DNA of 64,000 bases from Corticium candelabrum (GCF_963422355.1 NC_085101.1:1224701-1288700), one strand, 5' to 3'. Positions 1 to 19,421 are shown, counted from the stretch's first letter. The notes: a model not told the origin generated them from the sequence alone. Numbers and translations are program-made.

Positions 1-4
1 CGGT

Positions 5-7493
<7,489 letters not shown>

Positions 7494-7860
7494 AGTGAGC
7501 AGTAAGGGTCATGCACAGGACTCTGGTGCAATGTAAAGTTGTGTTGTTTGTTTAGTTTGCAATATATGGTAGCAGTGATGTGATGTAGTAGTCAAGGGTG
7601 TAGTGTTTACTCAAATTCATTTTTCTCACAAATGTGAACTGGATATTCCTGCATGGAATTGTGAAATGCACATGTCCGAATGTATGCTGCAATCAATGAG
7701 TTATAATCATGCCATTGAAGTTACAACTTGTTACATGATAGTATAGTCAGTCATTTTTTCATAATAGTACAGATCAGTCAGTCCAGAGAAACGTTACAGT
7801 TCACTCGTGATACGGATTTTGCAATGTTTGTCTCTTGTGTCTGTACGTACAATAGTATTA
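7494..7860 (+). other. 3' flank of LolA-like gene 1
   Basis: Presumed 3' UTR and flank after the stop at 7491-7493. No canonical AATAAA is evident close to the stop. Nothing else is recognised up to the TA at 7859-7860, where a nested transposon stack begins. Confidence 0.5.
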
Positions 7861-8544
7861 GGGGGGGGAGAAGCTTCCACAGCATGCGCAATCTCGAGGG
7901 TAACACGCACCTTTTGTTGATCTCGGTGTACAGAAAGTAAACGTTTCCGTACGTGTCTGCTTCTGAACCGTAGATCATCTTGCCGTTGACTAGACTTTGT
8001 AAGTAAGTTCACTACTTACTATTTCGTGCATCTTGTGAGAGACTTTGCCTGCGTAGAGACGCGTAGGAAGCCATTTATTGATTAGGCTCCTCGAGCTGAG
8101 GGTGAGAGACTGCTGTTCAAGCTGAAGTCGCCTGATTCACTCTTTGAAGAGATACACGTGGAATGGAAAGACAGACTACTCATTGCCTAGCAATGGAAGT
8201 TTTGTTAGGTGAAGATTTTGCGGTAGGGGAACCCATTCGGGGTAACCGAACGTGACGCAGTGTGTGGCTGAATAGGACTACTTGTTTTCCCCATCTAGCG
8301 TTCTTGAACTGTGGAACTGTAAAACTGTGTATCTTTTCGAACTAGAGTCAGCAAATTCGTCTGGCCTAACCAACCCTTAATTCATGAAAGGCGGTGAGCT
8401 CACGAGCGTAGATTTACATCACTTGATGTACCTTGACCTGATTCTTTGTTTGCTATACAGACTAATAGTCTTGGCTGCTGGTTCAATCCAACTTCACACT
8501 GTATCAAGCATACTTCTCGACACGAAACCTGTAGAGCTTGATTT

Positions 8545-8784
8545 TCATGTGGCAGTGTGTTGATCGTGAGAATGACTTTCCTTTCCTTGCAACTCAGACT
8601 TTGCAAATGCAAGCTCTTGCTTGAGAACTCTAATCTTGTTTTGAAGTTTCACTATTTCATTTGCTTGCTGTTCAATTATCCGACATAAACCATCGTCTAG
8701 GCTCACTAGACTAGTTAGACACATGTCTTGTTCAACTGCGCCTGCGGATGAGGTAGAACAGCCTCTGCTTTCTGATTGAGACAT
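8545..8784 (-). CDS. short coiled-coil ORF inside a TIR element
   Basis: A 79-residue ORF with a Ser-rich start (MSQSESRGCSTSSAG) and a heptad-like helix near residues 35-65 (IIEQQANEIVKLQNKIRVL). It is not recognised as a known family. It lies in the middle of an inverted-repeat element, so it may be an exon or accessory ORF of a transposon. It could equally be a chance frame; no further exons could be linked to it. Confidence 0.3.
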   Translation of the reverse strand: MSQSESRGCSTSSAGAVEQDMCLTSLVSLDDGLCRIIEQQANEIVKLQNKIRVLKQELAFAKSELQGKESHSHDQHTAT

Positions 8785-8802
8785 TACAGCTATGGAATAG
8801 CT

Positions 8803-8916
<114 letters not shown>

Positions 8917-9252
8917 GTGTTACTTTAGACCTAGCTGTTGCTGAGATTTGTAGACTGGCAGTGCTAATATAATTGTAATAAACAGACTGTAGTGTACGAC
9001 TGTACTCTGATCCGCGTCAGTACATATCGAGTGCAAGTTATCACAGTAAGAACTTTGACTTGGCCAATTACATATATACAGAAGCAAACTAGACTGCCTA
9101 GAAACGCGGAACGTCCTACATGTCTAGTTACCCCAAATGGGTTCCCAGGTGGCATGATGTCACTCGCCAAAACTAATCCATCGCTAGGCAATGAGTAGTC
9201 TGTGCTTCCACTCTGAATCAGGCGACTTCAGCTTGAACAGCAGTCTCTTAAG

Positions 9253-9851
9253 CTGGATTTACAATATGGGAACGCTTGAGCGTCGCGTCGCGTGCGTCCA
9301 GTCACGTTGTCTTGCGTGGGAGTGGCACGTACGCGTCACACGCGTCGTACCATTCACAATACGATTTCAGCGCGCCGTAGACGTCGCTGCCTGAATTATT
9401 GAACTGACCACTCGCGCTTCGATTTTCTACTAACAGAACTCTGCCGGAACCCCCAGCTTGCTCAAAATCAATTTCGAGGCGTTCTCCCATGCACGCAGGT
9501 CTTTGTACGTCTTGCAGTTGATCGTCCACAAGCAAGGACAGCTCCCTACACAATCTATAGACCGCTCAACGTCGAGTACAGCGCCCAAATCAATAATCAT
9601 TGCCCACGGAAGCCACACGTGCATTTATAGTTGGCTGTGATTGGTCGAAATCAAGGTGCTACTTCCGACGCGACGTGTACAGCTTCCGATTCGACGCTCA
9701 AATAGAACTTGGTTCTATTTGGACGCGTCGCGTCGCGTCCGTCGAACGTCGCGTCGCGTAGACCATTTACAATTTGAATTTGTACTACGCGACGTGACGC
9801 GACGCGACGCACGCGACGCGACGCTCAAGCGTTTGCATATTGTAAATCCAG
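9253..9851. mobile_element. MITE with CTGGATTTACAATATG termini and GACGC-rich arms, 599 bp
   Basis: The left end CTGGATTTACAATATGGGAA and the inverted right end CTGGATTTACAATATGCAAA are followed on both sides by CGCTTGAGCGTCGCGTCGCG. A second CpG-rich block with GTCGCGTC motifs stands at 9721-9815. The element is inserted into the right inverted repeat of the surrounding element and splits it. The direct repeat at the insertion site is not clear. It is non-coding. Confidence 0.8.
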
Positions 9852-9960
9852 CTCTCGAGAAGCCGTACTCAAGAAATGGCTTCCTACGCGTCTCTACGCA
9901 GGCAAAGTCTCTCACAAGATGCACGAATGGTAAGTAGTAAACTGACTTACAAAGCCTAGT

Positions 9961-11279
9961 CACAGACCTGCCAACCTAGCAGTGTCAAAATGCGTGAGTT
10001 TGCAGGATAAATATGTGAGAGTTTAAAATTTTTGGACACGCCTACATTAGCATTAATATCAATAAATTTATATCGTAATAAGTGTTAAATATATATAAAT
10101 AATATCTAATCATCAAAATTTAAGTATTTGCATGCCCGATTGGAGTAGAAGCCATTATTTTATTTAGTTACTAGGATCCATGGCCCGTCCTTCGTACGGG
10201 CAAGATACTGTAGTGTAAAGATAGGTCTGTGGACACGTCACGTGCAATTTTTGTTGCGAGGTCCCGGATGTGCTGACTGAATTCGAATCTTGCTCTTCGC
10301 GCTTGTTTCGATAGAAATCGACACACTCCCCGTGTAGCGTTTACTGCAGAGAACGTGTAGGTTGGATTCGGTGCAAATGCGATCGGAATTTGGAAAGAAA
10401 CGAAAGCGCTAGAAGAGTAAGTTTCGTCGGCAAGAGATATTCGATTGCTCGAAGCTTTGCGAAGGACGGCGATGCATACAGTCTACACAGGACTTGTGTG
10501 GGCGTGTATTCGAATGAACTGGAATGTGTAGCGTTTGCGTTATCAAGAAATTTTACGCGGGGGTCGACCCCTGAAAAGGGGACCCGGTGCGTAATTTTTT
10601 AAATTTTTTTACACAAACCTTTCTCTGTGCGTACCGATTTCGGTTGCGAACGGACAAAAGACGTGGCCTCCAAACGCGAACACACACACACACAGACAGA
10701 CAGACAGACAATTTGAGCTTTAGATAGTAGATAGTGCAACAAATGTATAACCGATTGATTAATGTGCCTAATTAGCGACACACAGTATCAACACCAATTA
10801 CTAAACATAATAGTTAATTAATTAATTAAACACAGAACTTGTACTGTAGGTACTACTGCCTGTTATAAAAATCTAAGAACAAAGTACATGCACATTCTCG
10901 TGGCTAGTTGGGATGTTCTGGATTCTATTTTCTTGTGGCCTTCTTCGATCGCTTTTCCAGCAATACGTATGGTAATCGGGTAGCCAGCCCCTTCCCCCTT
11001 TTCCACTGCTGACCGACTCCTCCTTCGAATTCTAGGTCGGTACTTTGACCAAGTATGTTAGGAAAGAGTCGGATGAAGAGGGGGCTGGCACATAGAAATT
11101 GATATTGAGATATCAAGTGTGTGTACACATGCATGTACAAAAACTGCAGGGTACAGTTACACAGAACAGACACGCCTATCATTTTGGTTACACCCACCAA
11201 TGGTCAGAATGCGGGAGATCTGATGCCAAATGCGGGTAAGCGGGAGAAGGGTCCCAATTGCGGGAGAGTTGGCAGCTCT
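9961..11279. other. interior of outer element: repeat-derived, no gene
   Basis: Contains a GC-rich segment with a small palindrome (GTCCTTCGTACGGGC near 10186), an (AC)n-(AGAC)n tract near 10680-10710 and AT-rich stretches. The short frames at 10390-10602 and 10925-11200 have no recognisable domain. This probably represents one or more further non-autonomous elements. Confidence 0.4.
10680..10710. repeat. (AC)n(AGAC)n microsatellite
   Basis: ACACAC units run into four or more AGAC units. This composite tail is often seen at one end of non-autonomous elements in invertebrates (recollection, not tested). Confidence 0.75.
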
Positions 11280-11408
11280 GTAGTCAACGGCAAGATGATA
11301 CAGCAGACCCGGAAGTCGACTTTAATTTGTGGTACAGAGCGAGATTGGCGAAAGGTGCGTTACGTGTTACCCTCGAGATTGCGCATGCTTTAGAAGCTTC
11401 ACTCCCCC

Positions 11409-11787
11409 TAATATCAGCAAACGCTGTCATGTCTTGCCCAGAAGTACAGTATGACGCGACGGGAAAGGGTCTGGCTACGCGAGACAATGTTGTTTCCAGG
11501 GTTTTACTTTGAGTTACAGTTGACAGCGAGGACAGCTTGATAGCTGTTGAGGTAGATACTAGAGCACGCCCGCTTAGATCCTCACAAAATCTCACACAGG
11601 AAGTGACTTTTCCGCTCCTCGCGCGCGCGTTAAGAGGGGCTGTGCAAGAGGCTACGTCAGATGTACACCTAGCAAGAAACCCGATAACCGGAAGACCGAG
11701 AGCGCGGCCTAAGTCAAAAATTCCCGTAGCTGGTCTGGAACTCCGAGGTTTGGTGCTGAAACTCGTGCAACGCCACACGTGACAGCC
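11409..11787 (+). other. 5' flank of LolA-like gene 2
   Basis: About 380 bp between the TIR stack and the ATG at 11788. It is GC-richer than its surroundings and contains GCGCGCGTT-type motifs near 11620. This is the likely promoter and 5' UTR; no TATA box is evident. Confidence 0.4.
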
Positions 11788-14156
11788 ATGACGCAAGCCA
11801 AGAGTTCAGTGCAGACGATGCTTCTCTTGTTCCTCTTCTTTATTGCAACAAGCCGCAGTCAAGTCCACACGTGCACGGTCGACGTCTCGACTCCCTCTCC
11901 AGACGCTCCTCCACTGCCAAACCTCGCTTCACAGTTCACAACGAGAATCGAAGCGAACATTGAAAACAGAGGCTACACAATAGACACAGTCGAATATTAC
12001 GACGAACCGAACAACCGCGGAAGACTGGATTTCTCAGGTGGAACGTTCTCAACACCTCAAACCCGCATCTACACCTTCGCCGACAATCAATGGTTCAGCA
12101 TCAATGGCACGCAATGCACAGCGTATCACCTCACGCCCAACGTCAGCTTTCGAGGGCTTCCTATTACTTTCGATCCTGCCGGCCAAGCCCACATCCGGGG
12201 TGTCGCGGATCTTTTGAGATTCGGAAAGCAATACAATGAAACGTATTTGGGGCGAGAGGAAGTGCGTGGCATACAAGCGGATCGATGGAGATCGTGCATC
12301 GTAACAAGACGTAATTTCAATGTGACTCTAGATTGGTACTTTGCAGCAGCTGATTGGCAGACCACAGCTGATGGAACGCCCCTCCGTCTCATTGTTGAGG
12401 GTGTCGCTCCCAACCGTACTGATCCAAATAATCCGACAGCCAATGTGAGCGGATTTCACCACTTCAAGCATTCCTACGAGTTTGTCTTCTTCCAGCCAGG
12501 ACCAGCTGATAATCTACTATTCCAGCTACCTCGAGGAATATATTGTGATGGCACTCAGTTAGCCAAAAATCTCCCTCCAATACCAAATCAGTTTTCCACA
12601 AAAGTACAAATTATTGATGCTGTTAACAACTCAATCATAACTATCGATGTAAGCTGTTCACACTCAATTTGATAATTTCTATTTATTTCTATTTACTGGA
12701 ATTTCTCTATCAGGAGTTTTACGATATTAAAAGGCAGCAATTTTTGTTTCAAAGTCCTCAGATCACTTCACTGCAAGACTTACATATTGGTGTTGGTTTT
12801 TACCTGACCAGTTCTTACTGTTACACATATCCAATCACTACTTCACTACTCCAGATGCCAGCTGGGCGTAATATTTTCCAACTTTCTCCTGATGGACAGC
12901 ATCTACAACTGCGACCAGTGAGAGATTTATTTGGACTTGCTAAAGAGTTCAATGTGTCGTATGTGGGTGTTCGAACTGTCAATGACATTTCATGCGACGT
13001 CTTCCAGGAGCAGAGAGTCGATTATCCACGTTCTGGCAATACAACTATTGTTGAATTGTCATATTCCAGAAAGTCGGTGACTTATTACAATCATTCAAAC
13101 GTTCCCGTTCATCAAATTCCTGTCAAGTATGAGGTATATAGTAAGGAATTGGTGGGAAGGTTGCTTGATCCTCCACCACCAGGCGCCTTTCATCAAATCT
13201 ATAATATATATGATTTTGAACCGACTCCTCATCTTGTGCATAATGCAGACATCGGACAGTGTTTTAATTTGAGCGTCAACGTCTGGTTCCAGTTGATCGG
13301 AGAGTTGGATGATTTTCGTCAGCAAAGTAGAAATTCATTGATTCGTGCTTGCACAGATTCAGTGGCCGCAGCAGCTAAAGTTGATGTCACACGTGTTTCA
13401 AGAGTTACAGTAAGGATGAATAGATCTCTAGTTTGTCTGTCTGTGTTTCCATGGCTGGCTACATAGTGTCACAACTTGCACCTTACATCTACAATTTATG
13501 ACACCAGCTTTTGAATATGTTTGCTTAATGTTTTGTTTTACATGGTACAGTCTTTTATGTTATTGTATATTTTAGTTATTTACTGGTTTTGAAATATATT
13601 GTGTTAATATTAATTTATCACTAGTACATATTTCTATGTTTCCATGATCTAGGTGATACCAACAACTGGTGATCGTTTTGTTGTTCATGCACTGCTTTTG
13701 GGACTTCTGAGAAATACAAGTATCACGCCTTATATATCAATGGGAGCAACACTGGATGATGCTTTAGACAATCTGAATCAAACTATTATGAGTGGTCAAC
13801 TTAAAGTTTCAGTGAATAAGTCATCATCGTACTCAAGTGTAAGGGGAAGTCTCACTACCACCTTTCAATCTCCACAACATTCGTCACCATCTCAATGTCC
13901 TACCCCTGCTTCTCTAACTAAAGCTGCTACTGCAGTCATGCCAACAAAAGATGTAAATGTCACTTCATCATCACCATCTTCACCTCACATGAGTGGAAAG
14001 GGGTCATCGTCTGGATATTCTGCTGGGTCGATGGCAGGTCTTGCTATTGCCATGCTTATGGCTGGTGTAGTCAGTGGATGTGCAGTGATGTTTTTTGTTA
14101 TGAAACGGAAAGCAACTGCAGAATTCGGCTATGGTAAACAGGGCAATGTCAATTGA
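11788..14156 (+). CDS. LolA-like type I membrane glycoprotein, gene 2 (3 exons)
   Basis: Coding exons are 11788-12648, 12714-13409 and 13653-14156, all joined at phase 0, for about 686 residues. The ATG at 11788 is preferred; 11818 is an alternative Met just before the hydrophobic signal segment (MLLLFLFFIATS). Exon 1 carries PPLPNLASQFTTRI...NIENRGY...EYYDEPNNRGR and exon 2 EFNVSYVGVRTVNDISCDVF, the same two modules as gene 1. Exon 3 encodes a Ser/Thr/Pro-rich juxtamembrane stalk (about 70 residues), a membrane helix (AGLAIAMLMAGVVSGCAVMF) and the basic tail KRKATAEFG. The introns are short (65 and 243 bp), unlike the expanded introns of gene 1. Function is unknown; a cell-surface lipid- or ligand-binding role is inferred from the LolA-like fold only. 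Confidence 0.88.
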
Positions 14157-15287
14157 ACGGGTCTTGTATTGCATAGAATATTAGCAATTTTTGTGGATTT
14201 CTGATGCAGATTTGTTAGTTGTGTAGCAGTTTAGATTATTGTGATACGGTTATTCAAATACCTGTATTATGGATATGAAGCACAGCTGTTGATGATAGAA
14301 TATATGAAGAAGCTTGATGTAGGATATTCATAGATACAACCTGTTATATAAACCGGTTGATCTTACAGCATACTCTGCATGCATCTCATAGAACAAAAGA
14401 TTGCAACACACTTGACTTAGTGGAAAAGTTTGTTACCAAACACAGTAATGCTATAGGACCCTATGACCCAACATTTATGTGTAATGTACAGAGTATACCA
14501 CCAACGTATGTGCGGCACACAGTGTGAAAAATAAGGAATTATTTTGGCTTGGTCAGACTGAGCCTTGGTAGGACAGTCTTGTATGGTGTTACATGTCTAA
14601 TTAAGTGCCTCCCCTACTCCAGCAATTTTGCATGTAATTTTTGATAACCAACTTCCAAGGGAGAAATGGCGTTAAAGGCAGCTGAGGTTTTCTCTGGATA
14701 AAGCATGCTAGGAGGCACCTAAGTTCATGAAATTAACAGTTACACCATTGACAAGACCATCACGTGCTAAGCGGCAAGGTTTACACTATCATATATGCAT
14801 GCTAATGGATGTTTTGCCCAAACACATCCCAACACTGGTGCAGTATTCAGTCGGACAAACAACACATTTGGTGGGGCATTGTGGTATGTCCTACCGTTAT
14901 TTTCCACACTGGCACAGAGCAAACAGGACAACAGCAAAGACATATGTTTGCACATAATAATAACAATAATTTTGTATAAAAACGTTGACAGTAAATATTA
15001 ATTCAAATTTATATAATTTGCTTTTAGATTAATTAAGTTATACCTATAGTTGCAAAGCATGCAAACGACTGTGTTACATAAAATCATAATTAGAGTTGAA
15101 TATGAAATAGCCACCAAATGTACTGACAACTGTCTGAGCATGTCATCTCCCTGCCATTCTACACGTAAACATACCTATACGATACATACGTCTAGCAGTA
15201 CTGACACTATACCACTAGCAGGCAATCAATATAACGTGTACTTGTATTGCACATACAACTAAAAAGTTGGATAATTTTCTTACACCA
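14157..15287. other. intergenic region between convergent LolA-like gene 2 and FANCB-like gene
   Basis: The two flanking genes converge here, so this holds both 3' flanks. The sequence after 14157 is duplicated at 59744-59812. No RNA gene, transposon terminus or coding remnant is recognised. Confidence 0.5.
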
Positions 15288-17666
15288 CTAAACTTTGTAG
15301 CCACCCAAATAACATCGAAGAGACACGTTATCACTACCTCTCGAGTCAATTATCACATGTTGTAGAAAGTCAGTTAATCTTTGTGTTTCCTCCTCTATCG
15401 TTATCAAGTTCCCTGGATGACACCTCTCATGGGTTGAACAATAAACAACAGCATCAGGAGGCAGACTACGACACAAATAGCACAGGAAGCAAGAAAGGTC
15501 TGTCGCAGAATGATATAAGACATGAATTCGAAAGGAATGTGACTTGTCATCAACCGTCCCAATTGTGATCAGTATATCATATTGCCGCTCAGACAAATTG
15601 GCAAGTTTGAACATATTACTTGTACTTACTGTGTGACTGTCACCAACATTCATTCCAAATTCTCTACAGACAGACTGCACTACTTGATGGACTACACAAC
15701 TGGCGGCCACTTGAACAGTCAGCGAGCAAGTCAGTGCTACTGCATGAAAAGACAAACGATCTTGCTCAGCATGTTTGCAACTACAACACTCTATAAGATC
15801 AGCAGTTGTCTTGACAGTAAAGGCATCATCGACAAGCTGATGTAAAGACAACCCAAACTGATGGTGTAACATCAAAATTTCTGACTGTCTTTGTTGTGAG
15901 CTACAAACTGATGCTTTGGAAGAGTCCATAATCCTAAAGCTTACACACACAGTTGCAATCATTTTTGACGTGCTCTTAAATGTTGGGCAGTCTGTTACAG
16001 TCAGTAATGTAGCTTGATGACCAGAACACAAAACTATGCTTGAAGCACTATTCTTGGTGTCAAACTTGACAACGTCAACGTCAAGTCGTTTTCGTTTTGG
16101 TGACGACTCAGGCACAGACTCCAATTGGTCAGCACTTTCGTCTTCCGCTGATGATTTCAAATTCATGTAAGATTTGGATCGAAAGTGTGATGATGTACCA
16201 TCACTACCAACAAGAGAAACGAGATCAAAAGCAAGGTTATCGATATCATACTTGGATATGTTTTCCACGTCTATTGCTAACACCCACTTGTTATACACAT
16301 TTCGCTGAAACTCACCGACAACTATCAAAGGTAACTCTTTGCTTGCATTGCTGTGGTAGTCATCTTTCTTACTAGATCGTTTGTCATCTTCACCAATCAG
16401 TTTAACTAACGATGAGTCAGTAAACCATTTCAATGTCGAATCATTTTCACAATCAGTGGCGAGTCTGGGGAGTTGCATTGCAGCCCCTTGCAAAAGACGT
16501 TTCTTGTTGCATAAAAGCATCTTCTTGTCAACAAGCTGTACTTTGGCTGTTACCAATCTATTTTGCAAAGCTTCGAGTGCTTGAATCAGCCCATTTGGGC
16601 AACTAGTATCCTCTTGATCGGCATTCTCAGACGTTTCATCCGCACAGCTGTCAGTAAACGATGAAGTCGAATAACTACACTCAAAATCTGTCAACACAAA
16701 TCCGTGTTCCACAGAGTTTGACATAAACAAGATTAACAGTTGGTGTCCTTTGCGAGTAAAATCCCCGACTAACCACTTGACCACCCTACTGTAGTTGCCG
16801 ACTACTTCAAACTGATGACAATTCACAATACATACAGAGGAATCAATCGATTGCAATAGAGCAATAGTATTCTTGTTGACTACTGCTGTTGTAATCGATT
16901 GTACGATTATTGGAATACTACACGACCCGACTATTGCTTGCTTACAAAATAGCGACAACCGATTGTCTGCAGTTGCCACCAGCATCATCTGCTTGCCTTG
17001 TATTGACACCAATTGCAGTGCCAAGCACAAGGATTCATACCCCATTGGAAACAAAGTTTCTATAGATTTGTTGTTGACTAAATCGAGTTTTCCCAGATTA
17101 GCAAACAAGTCGAATGCCTTAAATTTTTGCTCCTTATCACGTGACTCAAAACACATAATTGCTATGTGAGGCTGACAGTGACCAGAAAATGTTACATCTG
17201 GTAGCCACAACGATGACATTTCAGACAATTTAATGTCTTCAACGGTTGTTGTGAGTATTGTAAACTGTTTGTCGTTTTGTGATAGAATAGATAGACTTGT
17301 TACCATTCCAATGCTTCCACTCTCCGTCAACCAGCATATTTGAGATTCATTCTGAATGGTCACTGTGAGAGGCTCATTGATATCACACAGAACAAATTGT
17401 TTCCAACTCTCTTTCCTCAAACGTAAAGCAACCGCTAGCTGTCCGTTGCTCGTGTAAGCTAGACATAGATGTTGTAGAAGAGTACAAGTGTCCACGACGA
17501 TCCCAAACGTAAGGATTTTCTCAATATTCAAAGTCTTGTCTATCCATTCTCTTACCTTCTTCATTGATGGTTCGTTGAGGTCGAGCGCATACTCGGAGAA
17601 GACAACAGATCTGTCTGACTCGAGATTGACACTCATGGCTTTTCCACGAAAGAAGCACAAGTTCAT
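15288..17666 (-). CDS. FANCB: FANCB-like Fanconi anaemia core-complex protein (single exon)
   Basis: A single open frame of 792 residues starts at the ATG 17666-17664. Upstream in-frame codons to 17720 lack another ATG. Similarity to vertebrate FANCB (about 860 residues) is by recollection of motif order. The N-terminal MNLCFFRGKAMSVNL resembles the start of FANCB. A VVKWLVGDFTRKGHQLLILF block in the middle is followed by a helix (LIQALEALQNRLVTAKVQL), and the C-terminal FRIHVLYHSATDLSCFLCYL resembles the vertebrate C-terminal domain. FANCB forms the catalytic sub-complex with FANCL and FAAP100 that monoubiquitinates FANCD2/FANCI at DNA crosslinks in the nucleus. It is intronless here, unlike the vertebrate gene. 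The upstream 1 kb contains a dispersed repeat. A truncated copy lies at 36604-38393. Confidence 0.7.
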   Translation of the reverse strand: MNLCFFRGKAMSVNLESDRSVVFSEYALDLNEPSMKKVREWIDKTLNIEKILTFGIVVDTCTLLQHLCLAYTSNGQLAVALRLRKESWKQFVLCDINEPLTVTIQNESQICWLTESGSIGMVTSLSILSQNDKQFTILTTTVEDIKLSEMSSLWLPDVTFSGHCQPHIAIMCFESRDKEQKFKAFDLFANLGKLDLVNNKSIETLFPMGYESLCLALQLVSIQGKQMMLVATADNRLSLFCKQAIVGSCSIPIIVQSITTAVVNKNTIALLQSIDSSVCIVNCHQFEVVGNYSRVVKWLVGDFTRKGHQLLILFMSNSVEHGFVLTDFECSYSTSSFTDSCADETSENADQEDTSCPNGLIQALEALQNRLVTAKVQLVDKKMLLCNKKRLLQGAAMQLPRLATDCENDSTLKWFTDSSLVKLIGEDDKRSSKKDDYHSNASKELPLIVVGEFQRNVYNKWVLAIDVENISKYDIDNLAFDLVSLVGSDGTSSHFRSKSYMNLKSSAEDESADQLESVPESSPKRKRLDVDVVKFDTKNSASSIVLCSGHQATLLTVTDCPTFKSTSKMIATVCVSFRIMDSSKASVCSSQQRQSEILMLHHQFGLSLHQLVDDAFTVKTTADLIECCSCKHAEQDRLSFHAVALTCSLTVQVAASCVVHQVVQSVCREFGMNVGDSHTVSTSNMFKLANLSERQYDILITIGTVDDKSHSFRIHVLYHSATDLSCFLCYLCRSLPPDAVVYCSTHERCHPGNLITIEEETQRLTDFLQHVIIDSRGSDNVSLRCYLGGYKV

Positions 17667-18111
17667 GTTTTTAGTTGATATTAAAATGCACCAAACGGTC
17701 CTGACACGCAAGTTTCTCACTCTCCAGTAATCATCTTTTTTCTTCTAGTACCTAGGTTAATGAAGTTAAATGTGTACAAATATAAGAGAAGGAAAATATG
17801 CATGTACATCATTTAGGTAATTGTTTATTATTTTAACTGCAATGATAAATTTGTACGTAGAAATGGTGTAGTGTGTATAGTGTAGTCTTGTGTTTGGCGA
17901 TAGTTATTTGTGTATGCCCTAAGAGGGAACATGTACTTGCAAATCACACGCGGAAACTGATGATTAGAATGCAGCTCCGCGACTTGCTTATCAGTCCACA
18001 GGCTTGTTCACCGTGACTCGCTCTGACTTGCGGTGAATCGCTGTGACTGTAAGATGAATCCTTCTCAATAATTGTCGCTGCTTCTTACTATAGATGCATG
18101 CGAACATGCAT
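17667..18111 (-). promoter_or_regulatory. 5' flank of FANCB-like gene, duplicated at 38394-39075
   Basis: About 450 bp immediately upstream of the FANCB-like ATG, largely shared with the flank of the pseudogene copy (AAAATATGCATGTACATCAT, AATCACACGCGGAAACTGAT and CTTGTTCACCGTGACTCGCT in both). It probably includes the promoter, but no TATA box or initiator can be assigned. Confidence 0.4.
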
Positions 18112-18720
18112 GGATCTCTGACTACAAAAGTTTCAATATTTTGATTATTAAAAGGTTTTAGTTGTCCGGCATCCGTAGGCGCCTCGCATTCGTGAGTAAC
18201 ACGTCCAACGAAGTTTTCAGACCATCTACTGAAACGCCGAGTCCTAGCTAGACAATACGTATTTGTTGAAACCCTAGCTGTCATGGAAGTAAACACGCAA
18301 ACTTCCTAGTAGTTTAGATTACGCCTAGAGGCCTGGTATAGGTAGTCGTCGTTTTGCGATCGTGATCAAGACAATTGAAATGTACAGTCTAGTTATGCAC
18401 TCAGTTCCCTTGTAACGACAGTGGTATGGTATTTACTGACATTGAAATTGATATCAGCAAACATTGACTATCAACAGTGTTAGATGCAGCACAATGTAGT
18501 AAAGGATTGATCATACTGTAATTACGCAAGTATGGGACGTGTGAATAGTTGACTATAGGTGGCATTCAACTCCTGAAGGTGTTTCTTGGTTGTCACGTAC
18601 ACACAGTTCCTAGCTACAATACAAAAGGACGGGGCGACGGAACTTCATGAAGCATTTTCTTCGCTGTTTGGTCACTTGCACGAATCGTTCCTATACTCAT
18701 CTGTAGTCGGACACGGAAAC
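18112..18720 (+). repeat. interspersed repeat upstream of FANCB-like gene (inverted mate of 2545-3662)
   Basis: This copy is continuous and lacks the 553-bp MITE present in the other copy; its unoccupied site lies near 18550. It ends at a (TA)n tract (18722-18774). It has no coding capacity. Confidence 0.8.
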
Positions 18721-18721
18721 G

Positions 18722-18774
<53 letters not shown>
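18722..18774. repeat. (TA)n microsatellite
   Basis: About 26 TA units at the right boundary of the interspersed repeat. Confidence 0.95.
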
Positions 18775-18777
<3 letters not shown>

Positions 18778-19418
18778 TCCTGGACAAAGAATTACTAATT
18801 CCTTTCACTGGTTGTAATGCACTTGTAACTCTATCCGCACATATACGTTGGCCATTACAAAGTTATATATTTATCTTACTTAACCTTATGGCTGTTTGAG
18901 TGCTGTATATTTGGAGTATGCGGTGATTACTATTTATGAGTCTGGATGAACAATACTAGAATGGCAAGAAGAGACCGAGAAGATCATCTTCGTCTCTCAG
19001 ACAACAAAGTTCAATTTTAGACGTACCACTACTGTCGTCAGTGCCTTAGCTGAGCACCTGCTCACAGTCGTTTCTGAGCCTCTTCCATGTTACTGAGTTC
19101 TACCATGTCGCTTTAAGGCAGTCGAATAAAGTTTAACTAATGCTACTAACGAACTTAAAAATGTAGATAACTTGATGGTATGCAACTAGATCGAGTCACA
19201 CAGGCAGTGTTTGAATTGTGCCGTTTGGTGTCCTAGGACTAAATATTAACACAAACCTGAGACTGTATGCATGCACAACAAGCACACACCGACTACGTAG
19301 TAGTCAACTATTTATTACCCTTGTTGAGATCTTTTGAATTTTTACCTTATTATTTTTGGTGTGATATTATTCTCACCGATACATTTGAAATATTTAACAA
19401 TGAATAAACAGTTGCTAA

Positions 19419-19421
<3 letters not shown>
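18775..19421. other. unassigned intergenic sequence
   Basis: No ORF with recognisable domains, inverted repeat or RNA gene seen. AT-rich, ending at an (AC)n tract. Confidence 0.5.

Noticed and set aside
11779-11787. Start of LolA-like gene 2 at 11779
   Set aside because: The codon there is GTG. The first ATG is 11788, which is the expected eukaryotic start.
15383-17169. Several + frames of 60-98 codons
   Set aside because: Shadows of the FANCB-like gene on the opposite strand; the same shadows recur over the pseudogene copy.
17667-17720. Start of FANCB-like gene at 17720
   Set aside because: The codon is GTG; the first ATG in frame is at 17666, where similarity to the FANCB N-terminus also begins.
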